Assembly (NCBI GenBank): GCA_001795455.1
Contig: MGPB01000024.1
Span: 134,015-198,014 of the forward strand
Length of the DNA: 64,000 bases
Direction of reading: 5' to 3'
Origin: Curvibacter sp. GWA2_63_95
GTDB taxonomy: Bacteria > Pseudomonadota > Gammaproteobacteria > Burkholderiales > Burkholderiaceae_C
Shown: one piece after another, positions 1-8,911 of the stretch
Numbering within the stretch: the first letter of the stretch is position 1
How the letters are laid out: each line of letters starts with the position of its first letter
Translations under genes and position numbers: made by a program
The notes under the pieces: model-generated
The model's database searches: none
What the model saw: only the letters and a program-made list of their open reading frames with translations
What the model was told of the DNA's origin: nothing

Positions 1-2
1 TC

Positions 3-509
3 AAGGTTGCCGACAAACCGGGCCTGCGCCCCACGCCCGACCGGGTGCGCGAAACGGTCTTCAACTGGCTGGGCCAGGACCTGAGTGGCCTGCGCTGCCT
101 GGATGCCTTTGCCGGCACGGGGGCGCTGGGCTTTGAAGCGGCATCGCGCGGCGCGCAAGAGGTGCAACTGGTGGAGTACGACAGCGCGTTGGCGGACCAG
201 CTCAAGAAGACCCAGGCGCAGCTGCAGGCCAGCGCGGTGCATGTGGTGCGTGGCGACGGTGTGTCGGCCATCCGCCAGGCCGCACCCGGCAGCCTGGACG
301 TGATCTTCATCGACCCGCCGTTTGATGCACCGCTGTTTGAGCCCGCGCTGGGCGCCTGTGCCCGCGCGCTGGCGCCCGAAGGCTGGGTCTACCTGGAGGC
401 CCCCAGCGCCTACACCGACGAGCTGCTCACCGCGGTGGGGCTCACCGTGCACCGGCACCTCAAGGCCGGTGCGGTGCACGCCCACCTGCTCAAGCGCAGC
501 GCCGCCTAA
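3..509 (+). CDS. rsmD: 16S rRNA (guanine966-N2)-methyltransferase RsmD, 5'-truncated by window edge
   Basis: The gene enters from the left edge, so its true start is outside the window; 168 codons are visible. RsmD methylates G966 of 16S rRNA in the assembling 30S subunit, using S-adenosylmethionine. The SAM-binding motif I (DAFAGTGALGFEAASRGA) and the catalytic motif IV (FIDPPF) are both present. The upstream segment KPGLRPTPDRVRETVFNWL is the conserved RsmD N-terminal region, so only about 20 residues are missing. coaD follows 26 bp downstream on the same strand, a common bacterial pairing that supports the call. Confidence 0.93.
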   Translation, partial: KVADKPGLRPTPDRVRETVFNWLGQDLSGLRCLDAFAGTGALGFEAASRGAQEVQLVEYDSALADQLKKTQAQLQASAVHVVRGDGVSAIRQAAPGSLDVIFIDPPFDAPLFEPALGACARALAPEGWVYLEAPSAYTDELLTAVGLTVHRHLKAGAVHAHLLKRSAA

Positions 510-535
510 TTTCTGCATTCCTGTCTGGAGCGCCC

Positions 536-1024
536 ATGCCCAATTCCGTGACCGCTGTCTTCCCCGGCACTTTCGACCCCATCACTCTGGGGCATCAGGA
601 CCTGATCCGCCGTTCGGCGCGCCTGTTTGGCACCGTCATCGTGGCGGTGGCGGCGGCCCACCACAAGAAAACCATGTTCTCGCTGGATGAGCGCCTGGCC
701 ATGGTGCGCGATGTGTTTGCGCCCTTGGACAACGTGCAGGTGGAGAGTTTTACCGGGCTGGTGCGCGACTTTGCGGTGGCGCATGGTGCCCAAGCCATGG
801 TGCGCGGTGTGCGTTCGGTTACCGACTTTGACTACGAAGCCCAGCTCGCGGGCATGAACAAGGCGCTGGCGCCCGATGTGGAGACGGTGTTTCTCACGCC
901 AGACTCGCGTTATCAGTTCATCTCGAGTACGCTGGTGCGCGAGATCGCCACATTGAAGGGGGATGTCACCCCCTTTGTGGCCACCGTGGTCCATGCCCGC
1001 CTGATGGACAAATTGCCCACCTGA
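536..1024 (+). CDS. coaD: Phosphopantetheine adenylyltransferase
   Basis: Catalyses the fourth step of coenzyme A synthesis: ATP plus 4'-phosphopantetheine to dephospho-CoA plus pyrophosphate, in the cytoplasm. The 162-residue length is normal. The nucleotidyltransferase motif FPGTFDPITLGH is near the N-terminus and the ISSTLVRE nucleotide-binding motif near residue 127. A GGAG ribosome-binding site lies just before the ATG. It follows rsmD and is probably co-transcribed with it. Confidence 0.97.
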   Translation: MPNSVTAVFPGTFDPITLGHQDLIRRSARLFGTVIVAVAAAHHKKTMFSLDERLAMVRDVFAPLDNVQVESFTGLVRDFAVAHGAQAMVRGVRSVTDFDYEAQLAGMNKALAPDVETVFLTPDSRYQFISSTLVREIATLKGDVTPFVATVVHARLMDKLPT

Positions 1025-1042
1025 CACCGCAAGGAGGTCGCC

Positions 1043-1486
1043 ATGAAAGTTCTGTTACCGGTTGATGGTTCGGAGTTGTCCATGGAGGCCGTGCATCTGG
1101 CCTTGCGTATGCGACAGGACGGTTTGAAGCTGAGCGCCGTGTTGGCCAACGTGCAGGAGCCCGCCAGCCTGTACGAAATGCTGGTGGCCCACGATCCCGA
1201 CGTGATTGACCATGTGAGCGCCGAAGCCGGTCTGCATGCGCTGCAGCCTGCCAGGGTGCTGTTGGATGCAGCCGGGGTGGACTACGAGTGTGAGGTGGCC
1301 AAGGGCGATCCGGCGCACACGCTGATCGATATCTCGGAGCGTTTTGGCTGTGACATGGTCATCATGGGCGCGCGAGGAACCAGCGCGCTGCGCAGCACCA
1401 TGTTGGGTTCCGTTTCCAACGAGGTCTTGCACGCGAGTTCGGTGCCGGTGGTCATCGTCAAACCCGCGGACCCAGAAGGGCTTTGA
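1043..1486 (+). CDS. Universal stress protein, UspA family
   Basis: Single-domain 147-residue UspA-fold protein. The C-terminal nucleotide-binding signature is seen as GARGTSALRSTMLGSVSNEV (G-x2-G-x9-G-S type), so it probably binds ATP. The N-terminus (MKVLLPVDGSELSMEAV) is typical. A strong ribosome-binding site (AAGGAGG) precedes the ATG, suggesting efficient translation. Such proteins respond to starvation or respiratory stress; the specific role is not visible. It starts 18 bp after coaD. Confidence 0.93.
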   Translation: MKVLLPVDGSELSMEAVHLALRMRQDGLKLSAVLANVQEPASLYEMLVAHDPDVIDHVSAEAGLHALQPARVLLDAAGVDYECEVAKGDPAHTLIDISERFGCDMVIMGARGTSALRSTMLGSVSNEVLHASSVPVVIVKPADPEGL

Positions 1487-1527
1487 GCCACCTGCGGCGA
1501 TAATTCCGCCATGGAGCGTGAATTGCC

Positions 1528-1806
1528 GTGGCACTGTTAATTACCGACGAATGCATCAACTGCGATGTGTGCGAGCCCGAGTGCCCGAATGAGGCGATTT
1601 ATCTGGGTGAGCAGATTTACGAGATTGACCCACACAAGTGCACCGAGTGTGTAGGCCATTTTGACGAGCCCCAGTGTGTGCAGGTGTGCCCCGTGTCTTG
1701 CATCCCCGTGAACCCGGAGTTTGTGGAAGACAAAGAGACCCTGTGGCAGAAGTACCGCCGCCTGCAAGCGCAGGACAGTGCCCCTGTCGCACCTCCAGCC
1801 GCCTGA
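1528..1806 (+). CDS. YfhL-type 2[4Fe-4S] ferredoxin
   Basis: A 92-residue ferredoxin with two cluster-binding motifs: CINCDVCEPECP near residue 9, then CTEC with an insertion (VGHFDEPQ) before CVQVCP. The spacer between the second-cluster cysteines and the C-terminal extension are typical of the Allochromatium-type/YfhL ferredoxins. It transfers low-potential electrons; the partner is not encoded nearby. The start is GTG; the MALLITDECINCDVC N-terminus fits the family. Confidence 0.93.
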   Translation: MALLITDECINCDVCEPECPNEAIYLGEQIYEIDPHKCTECVGHFDEPQCVQVCPVSCIPVNPEFVEDKETLWQKYRRLQAQDSAPVAPPAA

Positions 1807-1847
1807 GTTCCATTCCCTGGTGCCGATACCGGGCCGCTGTTGCGGCC

Positions 1848-2225
1848 TTAGTTTTTGGCGGGCGCAGGTGGTTTGGCGGTGAAGTACTCCGGGTCCTTGC
1901 TTTTTTTCTTGGCGACGGCTTTGCTGGCGGTCGACGCTTTGGGGGTGCGGGCCTTGGCTAAGGCTTGGTCGGCCGTTCGGGCCTGGGCTTCGTCCTTGAG
2001 CCGTTCCTTTTCCAGTGCATCGGCTTGTTTTGACTGGTTCTTGCTAGCTTGGCCGGCTGCGGCCTTTTGCGCGCTGGTGCGCGCGTCGCTGGCCTCTACG
2101 GTGACGCCGTCCGGGCAGGGGATCTGGCTGTAACTGCTGCCACATTTGTAGACTTTTTGGGCTATAACCCCCGTGGATACTGCGCAAGCAGCTATAAAAA
2201 CAAGAGCAAACTTGGCAGACTGCAT
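1848..2225 (-). CDS. Secreted Cys-containing hypothetical protein (DUF4124-like) with repeat-derived signal peptide
   Basis: A 125-residue protein starting at the ATG preceded by GGAG and located 4 bp after the pth stop. The N-terminus is a signal peptide ending VIA before QKVYKC. The mature start (VYKCGSSYSQIPCPDG) is like small periplasmic DUF4124-type proteins; the rest is an Ala/Lys/Gln-rich probably coiled region. The hydrophobic core and cleavage site of the signal peptide are encoded by a copy of the dispersed repeat at 2161-2207. Function unknown. Confidence 0.75.
   Translation of the reverse strand: MQSAKFALVFIAACAVSTGVIAQKVYKCGSSYSQIPCPDGVTVEASDARTSAQKAAAGQASKNQSKQADALEKERLKDEAQARTADQALAKARTPKASTASKAVAKKKSKDPEYFTAKPPAPAKN
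2161..2207 (-). repeat. Dispersed CGCAGTATCCACGGG repeat, copy A (inside a signal peptide)
   Basis: On the minus strand this reads TATAGCTGCTTGCGCAGTAT followed by CCACGGGGGTTATAGC. It encodes residues ALVFIAACAVSTGVIA of the secreted protein at 1848-2225, that is the hydrophobic core through to the signal-peptidase site. It is nearly identical to copy C in hupE. Confidence 0.85.
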
Positions 2226-2229
2226 GGAC

Positions 2230-2874
2230 TTACTCCACAGAAGTTGGGGGCGAAACAGGTGCAACGGTCTCCGCGGGGGGGCGGGGCGGCTTGGGGCGCG
2301 GTGGCTTGCTGGTGTGGATCAGCATGGTGGCCTTGTCCATCTCGCCGGCCAGCAGGTGGGGCAGGGCTTTCATGGAGCGGTCTATGCATTGGTCAATCGC
2401 AATGCGGTGGTCCAGCGATGGTTTTTTGAGTACCCAGTTCACTACCTCCGACTTCACACCCGGATGGCCCACACCCAGGCGCAGGCGCCAGTAGTCACCC
2501 GTGCCCAGCTGGGCATGGATGTCGCGCAGGCCGTTGTGACCGGCGTGGCTGCCGCCAAACTTGAGTTTGACCTCGCCGGGCACGATATCCAACTCGTCGT
2601 GCGCCACCAAAATTTCATCCGGCTGGATTTTGAAGAAGCGCGCCAATGCCCCGACCGATTTGCCTGAGAGGTTCATGAAGGTCTGCGGTTCCAGCAGCCA
2701 GACGGTTTGGCCCTGCAGAGTGGTGCGGGCCATCAGGCCGTGGTAGCCGCGGTCCATGGACAGGTTCACCTTGAGCTCACGCGCCAGGGCATCCACCCAC
2801 CAGAAGCCCGCGTTGTGGCGGGTGGCGTCGTATTCGGGGCCAGGGTTGCCCAGGCCAACAAACAGTTTGATCAT
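2230..2874 (-). CDS. pth: Peptidyl-tRNA hydrolase
   Basis: Recycles peptidyl-tRNA released from stalled ribosomes. The 214-residue protein has the GLGNPGPEY motif at residues 7-15 and the catalytic His in RHNAGF. The LVAHDELD and [13 protein letters not shown] motifs are also present. The C-terminus carries a Pro/Lys-rich extension of about 25 residues beyond the enzyme core. It is downstream of rplY on the same strand but separated from it by a terminator. Confidence 0.96.
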   Translation of the reverse strand: MIKLFVGLGNPGPEYDATRHNAGFWWVDALARELKVNLSMDRGYHGLMARTTLQGQTVWLLEPQTFMNLSGKSVGALARFFKIQPDEILVAHDELDIVPGEVKLKFGGSHAGHNGLRDIHAQLGTGDYWRLRLGVGHPGVKSEVVNWVLKKPSLDHRIAIDQCIDRSMKALPHLLAGEMDKATMLIHTSKPPRPKPPRPPAETVAPVSPPTSVE

Positions 2875-2909
2875 CGGGAAAATTATGGCTTACAAAAAGC
2901 GTGTTGCAC

Positions 2910-2943
2910 AAAAGCAAACGGCCCACCGAAGTGGGCCGTTTGC
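2910..2943 (-). terminator. Rho-independent terminator after rplY
   Basis: A perfect 13-bp inverted repeat (GCAAACGGCCCAC, 2914-2926 and 2931-2943) with a 4-base CGAA loop. It is followed on the minus strand by TTTT, just after the rplY stop. Confidence 0.9.
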
Positions 2944-2965
2944 AGCGAACAAGCGCAGCTAAGAA

Positions 2966-3595
2966 TTACTTCTTGCCTTTGCCCTTGCCCTTGGCGTCAG
3001 CAGCGGGAGCCGCAGCGACCGGAGCCGCCACTTCTTCCACCGGAGCCACCACGGCCACGATCACGGGGTTGGCCTTGCCGTGGGTCACCACGGTCACGCC
3101 CTTGGGCATGGACAGGTCAGCAGCGTGCAGGGACTTGCCCTTCACCAGACCGGACAGGTCCACGGTGATGAACTCGGGCAGATCGGCAGGCAAGCAAGCC
3201 ACTTCCAGCTCGGTCACCACGTGATTGACCAAGCAGGCGTCGACCTTGACGGCCGCGGAGTTTTCTTCACCGCTGAAGTGCAAAGGCACCTTCATGCTCA
3301 GCTTGGTGTTGGCTTCCACGCGCTGGAAGTCGATGTGCAGCACCAATTGCTTGAAGGGGTGCATCTGCACGTTGCGCAGCAAAACCTTGCTTTCCTTGCC
3401 ATTCAGTTCCATGTCCAGGATGGAGGCGTGGAAGGCTTCTTTCTTGATGGCGTGCCACAAAGCATTGTGGTCCAGCTCGATCAGTGCGGGTTCGGAAGAA
3501 CCACCGTACACGATGCCGGGGGTACGACCTGTTACGCGGAGACGGCGGCTCGCACCCGTGCCCTGCTTGGCGCGCTCAAAAGCGACAAATTTCAT
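2966..3595 (-). CDS. rplY: 50S ribosomal protein L25/general stress protein Ctc
   Basis: A 209-residue long-form (CTC/TL5-type) L25 that binds 5S rRNA. The N-terminal L25 domain begins [20 protein letters not shown] and is followed by the beta-rich C-terminal domain. The tail is Ala/Lys-rich ([10 protein letters not shown]). The start is the ATG at 3595, preceded by GGAG at good spacing; an upstream in-frame ATG has no support. It lies downstream of prs, as in most proteobacteria. Confidence 0.95.
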   Translation of the reverse strand: MKFVAFERAKQGTGASRRLRVTGRTPGIVYGGSSEPALIELDHNALWHAIKKEAFHASILDMELNGKESKVLLRNVQMHPFKQLVLHIDFQRVEANTKLSMKVPLHFSGEENSAAVKVDACLVNHVVTELEVACLPADLPEFITVDLSGLVKGKSLHAADLSMPKGVTVVTHGKANPVIVAVVAPVEEVAAPVAAAPAADAKGKGKGKK

Positions 3596-3641
3596 ATCTA
3601 ACTCCAGTGAGAGTCCACCGCGACCAGTGTGACTCCGATTT

Positions 3642-3686
3642 AAAAAGACGCCTGCCAACCCGGAGGGTCAGCGGCGTCGGCTTTTT
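3642..3686 (-). terminator. Probable terminator between prs and rplY
   Basis: AAAAAGACGCC (3642-3652) can pair with GGCGTC and CTTTTT (3673-3686), giving a GC stem flanked by A and T runs. It lies directly after prs on the minus strand, so it probably attenuates prs readthrough into rplY. Confidence 0.6.
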
Positions 3687-3699
3687 GTCCCGATCCGAC

Positions 3700-4671
3700 T
3701 TAAGCGTCCTGATCCGAGAACAAACTCATGACCGACTCTCCGCGGGCGATGCGCTGGATGGTGTCTCCAATCAGCGGTGCCACGGACAGTTGGCGAATCT
3801 TGGTGCACTGCGCGGCGGCAGCGCTCAAAGGGATGGTGTTGGTCACCACCACTTCGTCCAGCGCGTCGCCGCTGGAAATGCGTTCAATGGCCGGGCCGGA
3901 GAAGATGGGGTGTGTGCAATACGCGTACACCTTCTTGGCACCCCGGGCCTTCAGCACTTCGGCGGCTTTCACCAGTGTGCCGGCGGTGTCGATCATGTCA
4001 TCCATGATCACGCAGTTGCGGCCTTCGATCTCACCGATCACGTGCATCACTTCTGACACATTGGCCTTGGGGCGGCGCTTGTCGATGATGGCCAGGTCGC
4101 AGTTCAGCTGCTTGGCCAGCGCACGGGCACGCACCACACCACCCACGTCGGGCGAGACCACGATCAGGTCTTCGTAATTCTTCTGGCGCAAATCGCCCAG
4201 CAGCACGGGGGACGCATAAATGTTGTCCACCGGGATGTCAAAAAAGCCCTGGATCTGGTCGGCATGCAAATCCATGGTCAGCACGCGGGCCACGCCCACG
4301 GTCTGCAGCATGTTGGCCACCACCTTGGCGGTGATGGGCACGCGGCTGGAGCGGGGGCGGCGGTCTTGCCGCGCATAACCGAAGTACGGGATCACGGCGC
4401 TGATACGTTCGGCCGACGCGCGCTTGAGCGCATCCACCATGATCAGCAGTTCCATCAGGTTTTCGTTGGTCGGGGCGCAGGTGCTCTGCACCACAAACAC
4501 ATCCCGCGCACGCACGTTTTGGTTGATCTCAACCGTCACTTCACCATCGGAGAAACGCCCCACGGTGGCGGCACCCAGGGATATGCCCAGGTGCTTGGCG
4601 ATGTCCGCAGCCATGCCAGGATTGGCATTGCCAGTGAAGACCATGAAATCAGGGGGAGTGAAGGCCTGCAT
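3700..4671 (-). CDS. prs: Ribose-phosphate pyrophosphokinase
   Basis: Makes PRPP from ribose 5-phosphate and ATP for nucleotide, His and Trp synthesis. Its 323 residues are slightly longer than the usual 315. Visible motifs are the metal-binding region [11 protein letters not shown], the flexible loop [13 protein letters not shown] and the PRPP-binding loop [10 protein letters not shown]. It follows ispE and tRNA-Gln on the same strand (ispE-tRNA-prs-rplY order), a classic proteobacterial arrangement. Confidence 0.97.
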   Translation of the reverse strand: MQAFTPPDFMVFTGNANPGMAADIAKHLGISLGAATVGRFSDGEVTVEINQNVRARDVFVVQSTCAPTNENLMELLIMVDALKRASAERISAVIPYFGYARQDRRPRSSRVPITAKVVANMLQTVGVARVLTMDLHADQIQGFFDIPVDNIYASPVLLGDLRQKNYEDLIVVSPDVGGVVRARALAKQLNCDLAIIDKRRPKANVSEVMHVIGEIEGRNCVIMDDMIDTAGTLVKAAEVLKARGAKKVYAYCTHPIFSGPAIERISSGDALDEVVVTNTIPLSAAAAQCTKIRQLSVAPLIGDTIQRIARGESVMSLFSDQDA

Positions 4672-4748
4672 GTGGGATCCAGCGAAGAGATTGGGTTTAT
4701 GTCGTCACTATGCGCATGCTGAAGCGGAATGTGTCCCGAACAGCAATT

Positions 4749-4825
4749 TGGCAGGGGAAGAAGGATTCGAACCTTCGCATGCTGGAATCAAAATCCAGTG
4801 CCTTAACCAACTTGGCGACTCCCCT
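4749..4825 (-). tRNA. tRNA-Gln (anticodon TTG)
   Basis: A 77-nt cloverleaf between ispE and prs. The acceptor stem is AGGGGAG with TTCCCCT, the anticodon stem-loop is CTGGATTTTGATTCCAG with TTG at the anticodon position, the T arm is GAAGGTTCGAATCCTTC, and CCA is encoded. Confidence 0.95.
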
Positions 4826-4861
4826 ACACAGGTTGGCAGCAAATGCTGCCCACCGCTAAAC

Positions 4862-5734
4862 CTAAATTTTTCCGTCGCTGTCTGCCCATCCCCTCAAAGG
4901 ATGAACATCCAAACCGCTGCACAACCGAATTTGAAGCGCACCAGGCGCGTCACCCACATCGATGTCGTATTGCAATGGCGCAAACACCGCACTTCCAGAG
5001 CCTGTCATCCTGCCACTTAATCCCTTGTCACCAAGCCATCGCAAGGCTTGATTCACACCGGGGCACAGCTTTTGGGCAACGGCTTGCAAGTCGTTTCGGC
5101 CAAAACTCAAATCGTTTTGTGTTTTTCCGATGGCGTCTGCAGCGAAGCCTGTGATTGTAGCAGGCTCTGAGTCGCGTTTCAACTCCGGATCAGAAAAAAT
5201 CATTTTTGTGTCCAAACCCGCATCGGGTTTGACTACCACCCAGCGCCGTGTGGGCAGAGCTAGCGGGGTAATTTTCTCACCAATACCTTCGACCCAGCCG
5301 TGGCCGCCACTCAGAAAGAAGGGCACATCGGCGCCCAGCGCCAGTCCAATGGTGGACAGATCTTGCACCGACAGGCCGAGCTGCCACAGGCGGTTGAGTG
5401 CCAGCAGCGTGGATGCAGCGTCGGACGAGCCGCCGCCCATGCCAGCCTGCGCGGGGATGGATTTGAGGACGCCAATATGTGCACCCAGCGTGCAGCCTGT
5501 GGCCCGCTGCAGTGCGCGGGCGGCGCGCACATTCAGGTCGTCGGCGGGCAGAGGAACGTTCAGGTCTTCACGGCTGATCTGGCCATCACGGCGCAGCGCA
5601 AAGTGCAGGGTGTCGCACCAATCAATCAGCATGAAGGCGGATTGCAGCAAGTGGTAGCCGTCGGCCCGACGCCCCACGATGTGCAAAAACAGGTTGAGTT
5701 TGGCCGGGGCGGGAATGTCGTAGAGCGACTGCAT
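4862..5734 (-). CDS. ispE: 4-diphosphocytidyl-2-C-methyl-D-erythritol kinase
   Basis: GHMP-family kinase of the non-mevalonate (MEP) isoprenoid pathway; it phosphorylates CDP-ME at the 2-hydroxyl. The 290-residue protein begins with the conserved PAPAKLNLFLHIVGRRADGYH segment. The glycine-rich ATP loop is AGMGGGSSDAAST near residue 98 and the third motif is LSGRMTGSGSAVFA. It lies downstream of lolB on the same strand (33-bp gap), so co-transcription is likely. Confidence 0.96.
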   Translation of the reverse strand: MQSLYDIPAPAKLNLFLHIVGRRADGYHLLQSAFMLIDWCDTLHFALRRDGQISREDLNVPLPADDLNVRAARALQRATGCTLGAHIGVLKSIPAQAGMGGGSSDAASTLLALNRLWQLGLSVQDLSTIGLALGADVPFFLSGGHGWVEGIGEKITPLALPTRRWVVVKPDAGLDTKMIFSDPELKRDSEPATITGFAADAIGKTQNDLSFGRNDLQAVAQKLCPGVNQALRWLGDKGLSGRMTGSGSAVFAPLQYDIDVGDAPGALQIRLCSGLDVHPLRGWADSDGKI

Positions 5735-5766
5735 GGCCCGAATTATCGGTGCAGCATGGCGTGCAT

Positions 5767-6273
5767 TCAGCGCTCCAGCAGGATTCGGAGTTCCACGGCA
5801 GGGGCGCTGTCCGCGTTGCGTCGCGCCAGCAGCCGGCCCTCGGGCAGTTGGCCCAGGTCGGCCTCCCAGCCGGGGGCGGGAGTGGCGGTGCCGCGCAGCC
5901 AGTCAAACAAGGCAGCCACTGGCAGCTCGGTGCCTGTGGCCTGCTGTGCCAAGGCGGAGAGCGAGTCAAAGTTGCGCAGTTCCCCTCCATTGCGCAGCTG
6001 GGCTAGGCCGGGCGCCCATTGCATCTGTGCCACCGTGGTGCCCAGGGGCGAAAACAACGCCAGAGTACCGGCTTCACCATGGCCGTCGAGTTCGAAGTCT
6101 GCCGAGAATGCTTGAGGCGGCGTGCCCATCACCTTGATGGCAATCCGTCCCTGCCAGTGGTTTTTGGCATCAAAAGTGCCTGTGGTGCGTATGGGTGTTG
6201 CGCAGCCAGCTATAAAAATAATAGCAATCAAACACAGCCAACGCAGGCTTGCCAAGCCCCCGTGCAAACTCAC
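5767..6273 (-). CDS. lolB: Outer-membrane lipoprotein LolB
   Basis: Final acceptor of the Lol pathway, which receives lipoproteins from LolA and inserts them into the outer membrane. The start is taken as the GTG at 6273, which overlaps the stop of the upstream TPR gene and gives 168 residues with a short lipoprotein signal ending in the lipobox IAGC. A longer upstream frame has no signal peptide at its start. The mature part (HWQGRIAIKV... FSPLGTTVAQMQW... LFDWLRG) matches LolB. The lipobox is encoded by a dispersed-repeat copy (6187-6226). The TPR-lolB-ispE order is usual in Burkholderiales. Confidence 0.88.
   Translation of the reverse strand: MSLHGGLASLRWLCLIAIIFIAGCATPIRTTGTFDAKNHWQGRIAIKVMGTPPQAFSADFELDGHGEAGTLALFSPLGTTVAQMQWAPGLAQLRNGGELRNFDSLSALAQQATGTELPVAALFDWLRGTATPAPGWEADLGQLPEGRLLARRNADSAPAVELRILLER
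6187..6226 (-). repeat. Dispersed repeat, copy B (encodes the LolB lipobox)
   Basis: The minus strand reads GCTATTATTTTTATAGCTGG then CTGCGCAACACCCATACGC. It matches the A/T-rich arm and the TGCGC core of the family but is diverged in the GTATCCACGGG half. In lolB it encodes AIIFIAGCATPIR, including the lipidated Cys. Confidence 0.7.
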
Positions 6274-8006
6274 AGCGTGCCACGCAGGCGGCGCATGGTG
6301 TCCCGCAAGGTGTCGCTTTCCTGGTTGTCTTCCAGCGCTTTGCGCCATAGGGTGGTGGCCTGCTCGCGCAAGCCCATGGCCCACAGCACCTCGCCCAGGT
6401 GTGCGGCAATCTCTGCATCTTGCCGATTGGCATAGGCCTGCTCCAGCAGGCGTCTGGCTTCGGATAGGTTGCCACTGCGGAACTCTACCCATGCCAGGCT
6501 GTCCACAATAAACGGATCATTGGGCGCAAACTCCAGCGCCTTGGTGATGAGCTGGCGTGCTTCGGTCAGGCGCAGATTGCGATCGGCCAGCGAATAGCCC
6601 AGTGCGTTGTAGGCGTGGTGGTAGTCGGGCTGCTCGGCAATGACTCGACGCAGCAGCTGTTCCATCTCGGGGAGCTTGTTCAGCTTTTCGGCCAGCATGG
6701 CCAGGTCGTAGGCCATGCCCACGTCTTTGGGGAAGCGCTGGACACCGCTTTGCAGCAATGTGTAGGCTGCGTCGAACTGCTTGAAGTCGCGCAGCAACTG
6801 CACCTCGGTGCTGAGCTTGGCGCGGGCATCGTCGGCCTGCGTTTCCGGGGTGGCGCGGATCAGGGCGCGGGCTTTGTCCAGCTTGCCCTGGCGGGCCAGC
6901 AGGGTGGCGCGGCGGGTTTGTACGCGCAGGGCGTCTTGCGGGCTGTTGATGCGGGCCAGGTACGCGCTGGCCTCGTCTGGGCGTTGTGTTTGCTCGGCAA
7001 TCTGGGACAGCAGCAACAGGGCCTGCACCATGCCACGCCCGGTTTCTGTGTCGTCGGATGCGGCATCCTGCGGAGCACTGAGTTGTATGTACTGTTTGAG
7101 CGAGGCTTCGGCATCTCCCAGCTTCTTGTCTTGCAGTTCCAGCGAGCCTTTTACCAGCCAGGCATCGGCAAAGGTGGGTGTCTGTTGGGTCAGCGTCTGC
7201 ATCTGCTGCAGGGCTTCGGCATACCGCGCGTTGTCAATCAGTTTGCGGCCGTAGGCCATGCGCAGCTCGGGCATGGGATTGCCGTCCAGGTACTTGCGCA
7301 GCAAGGGTTCAGCCTGCACCACCTTGGCTTCCATCAGGTTGAGCGCCAAGATGGCGACTTCATCCGACTGGCTGTCCAGAGCGGCGCCGCGCTGGGCGGC
7401 TTCCAGTGCGCCCACCGGGTTGGTGGCGCTCAGGCGCAGCATGCCCACGGCAGCCCAGGCCGATGGCCCCGTGGTTTTGGTGCCCAGGTCGGTTGCCAAG
7501 GCTTGCTCCACCTGCTGTGCGGCCAGGGTTTTGTCTGTCACGCGGGCAAAATACCGCGGCAGCAGGCTGATGGCCGCAATGCGTTCTTTGCCGGTGCTTC
7601 CTGCGAGTTCGCGTTTGAGAGGCTCCAGCGTGTCGCTCACCCGGTTCAGGCCAATCAGGATTTGCAGCACGTAGCGGTTGGCTTCTTTGGAAGCCGGAAG
7701 TGCACGCTGCCAGGCGCGCGCCGCGTCCAGTGCGGCGTCGGCACTGCGGGCACGCAGCGCCAGTTCAACAGCACGCTCAAACAGTTTTTCCGAATTGGTC
7801 TTGCGTGCCGCGTCCAGCATCAGGGCGTAGGCATTGCTGGCGTCGCCGTTGTTGGCGCTCAACTCGCCAAGTAACAATTGGTAAAAAAGTTCGCGGTTCA
7901 GTTCGGAGTTTTGGACCGGCTCCGCATCCGCTGCCCAAGTCAGGGGCCCCAGACCCAAACTGGCCACCAGAATGCTGAGGGAAACAAGGCGTTTGGAACG
8001 GTTCAT
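6270..8006 (-). CDS. Periplasmic tetratricopeptide-repeat protein
   Basis: A 578-residue protein with an N-terminal signal peptide (MNRSKRLVSLSILVASLGLG ending near TWAAD). It contains many helical TPR-like repeats, the clearest being near the C-terminus (DYHHAYNALGYSLADRNLRLTEA and PFIVDSLAWVEFRSGNLSEA). The second in-frame ATG was chosen because the signal peptide begins there. The family sits next to lolB/ispE in Burkholderiales and has no firm role; outer-membrane assembly or lipoprotein handling is inference from context. Confidence 0.85.
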   Translation of the reverse strand: MNRSKRLVSLSILVASLGLGPLTWAADAEPVQNSELNRELFYQLLLGELSANNGDASNAYALMLDAARKTNSEKLFERAVELALRARSADAALDAARAWQRALPASKEANRYVLQILIGLNRVSDTLEPLKRELAGSTGKERIAAISLLPRYFARVTDKTLAAQQVEQALATDLGTKTTGPSAWAAVGMLRLSATNPVGALEAAQRGAALDSQSDEVAILALNLMEAKVVQAEPLLRKYLDGNPMPELRMAYGRKLIDNARYAEALQQMQTLTQQTPTFADAWLVKGSLELQDKKLGDAEASLKQYIQLSAPQDAASDDTETGRGMVQALLLLSQIAEQTQRPDEASAYLARINSPQDALRVQTRRATLLARQGKLDKARALIRATPETQADDARAKLSTEVQLLRDFKQFDAAYTLLQSGVQRFPKDVGMAYDLAMLAEKLNKLPEMEQLLRRVIAEQPDYHHAYNALGYSLADRNLRLTEARQLITKALEFAPNDPFIVDSLAWVEFRSGNLSEARRLLEQAYANRQDAEIAAHLGEVLWAMGLREQATTLWRKALEDNQESDTLRDTMRRLRGTL

Positions 8007-8045
8007 CGGACCATAATAATCCAACCCGAATAGCCCGAAGGCCCC

Positions 8046-8861
8046 ATGCCTGAATTACCCGAAGTTGAAGTCACCCGCCTGAGTTTTGCCGACCGGATTG
8101 CCGGCGCAGAGGTGCAAGCGGTGCATCTTGGCAAGCCCCTGCGTTGGCCACTGGGCTGCGATCCGGACCAATTGGTCGGCCAGCGTGTGCTGCAGGTGCG
8201 TCGCCGGGGCAAGTACCTGTTGCTGGACCTGAGCGCGGGATTGCTGCTGGTGCACCTGGGCATGTCGGGCAGTGTGGCGTTTGGCGGGCGCATGGCGCCG
8301 CCGGGCGTACATGACCACTTTGACCTTGTGACCACCCGAGGCACCCTGCGGCTGAACGACCCGCGCCGTTTTGGTGCAGTGGTGTTTGCCACCGATGAAG
8401 CCGATCCGGTGGCGCAAAAACTGCTGGGGCATCTGGGTGTGGAACCGCTCGGTGGCGAGTTCGTCCTGGCGGATTTCCAGCTTGCCATGGCCCAGCGCAA
8501 GGCGCCTGTCAAACAGGTTCTGCTGGCGGGGGATGTGGTGGTGGGCGTGGGCAATATTTATGCGTCCGAGGCACTGTTTTTGGCCGGCATTCGCCCCACC
8601 ACGGCATCCAACAAGGTGAGCAAGCCCCGCTTGGCAAGGTTGCACACCGCCGTGCGCGATGTGCTGGCCCGTGCGGTGCAAAAAGGGGGAAGCACCCTAC
8701 GGGATTTTTCCAACGCCAAGGGGGAGAGCGGTTACTTTCAGTTGGAGGCGATGGTGTATGGTCGCCAAGGTGAGCCGTGCCGGGTTTGCGGTGCGGAGAT
8801 CCGGAGCATTCGGCAGGGCCAGCGTTCCACGTTTTTCTGCCCCACTTGTCAAAAACCCTGA
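8046..8861 (+). CDS. mutM: Formamidopyrimidine-DNA glycosylase (8-oxoguanine)
   Basis: Bifunctional glycosylase/AP lyase that removes 8-oxoG and formamidopyrimidines from DNA. Its 271 residues begin MPELPEVEV, giving the catalytic Pro2 and Glu3 after Met removal. [10 protein letters not shown] supplies the conserved Lys and the C-terminal zinc finger is C-x2-C-x16-C-x2-C (CRVCGAE to FFCPTC). It is divergent from the TPR gene and followed by a GTPase gene and mutY, so the two GO-system repair genes bracket the GTPase. Confidence 0.97.
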   Translation: MPELPEVEVTRLSFADRIAGAEVQAVHLGKPLRWPLGCDPDQLVGQRVLQVRRRGKYLLLDLSAGLLLVHLGMSGSVAFGGRMAPPGVHDHFDLVTTRGTLRLNDPRRFGAVVFATDEADPVAQKLLGHLGVEPLGGEFVLADFQLAMAQRKAPVKQVLLAGDVVVGVGNIYASEALFLAGIRPTTASNKVSKPRLARLHTAVRDVLARAVQKGGSTLRDFSNAKGESGYFQLEAMVYGRQGEPCRVCGAEIRSIRQGQRSTFFCPTCQKP

Positions 8862-8911
8862 GCGGTGCTGCAGGGTGACGGTGCTATATTGAATGATTCC
8901 ACGGGGGACTC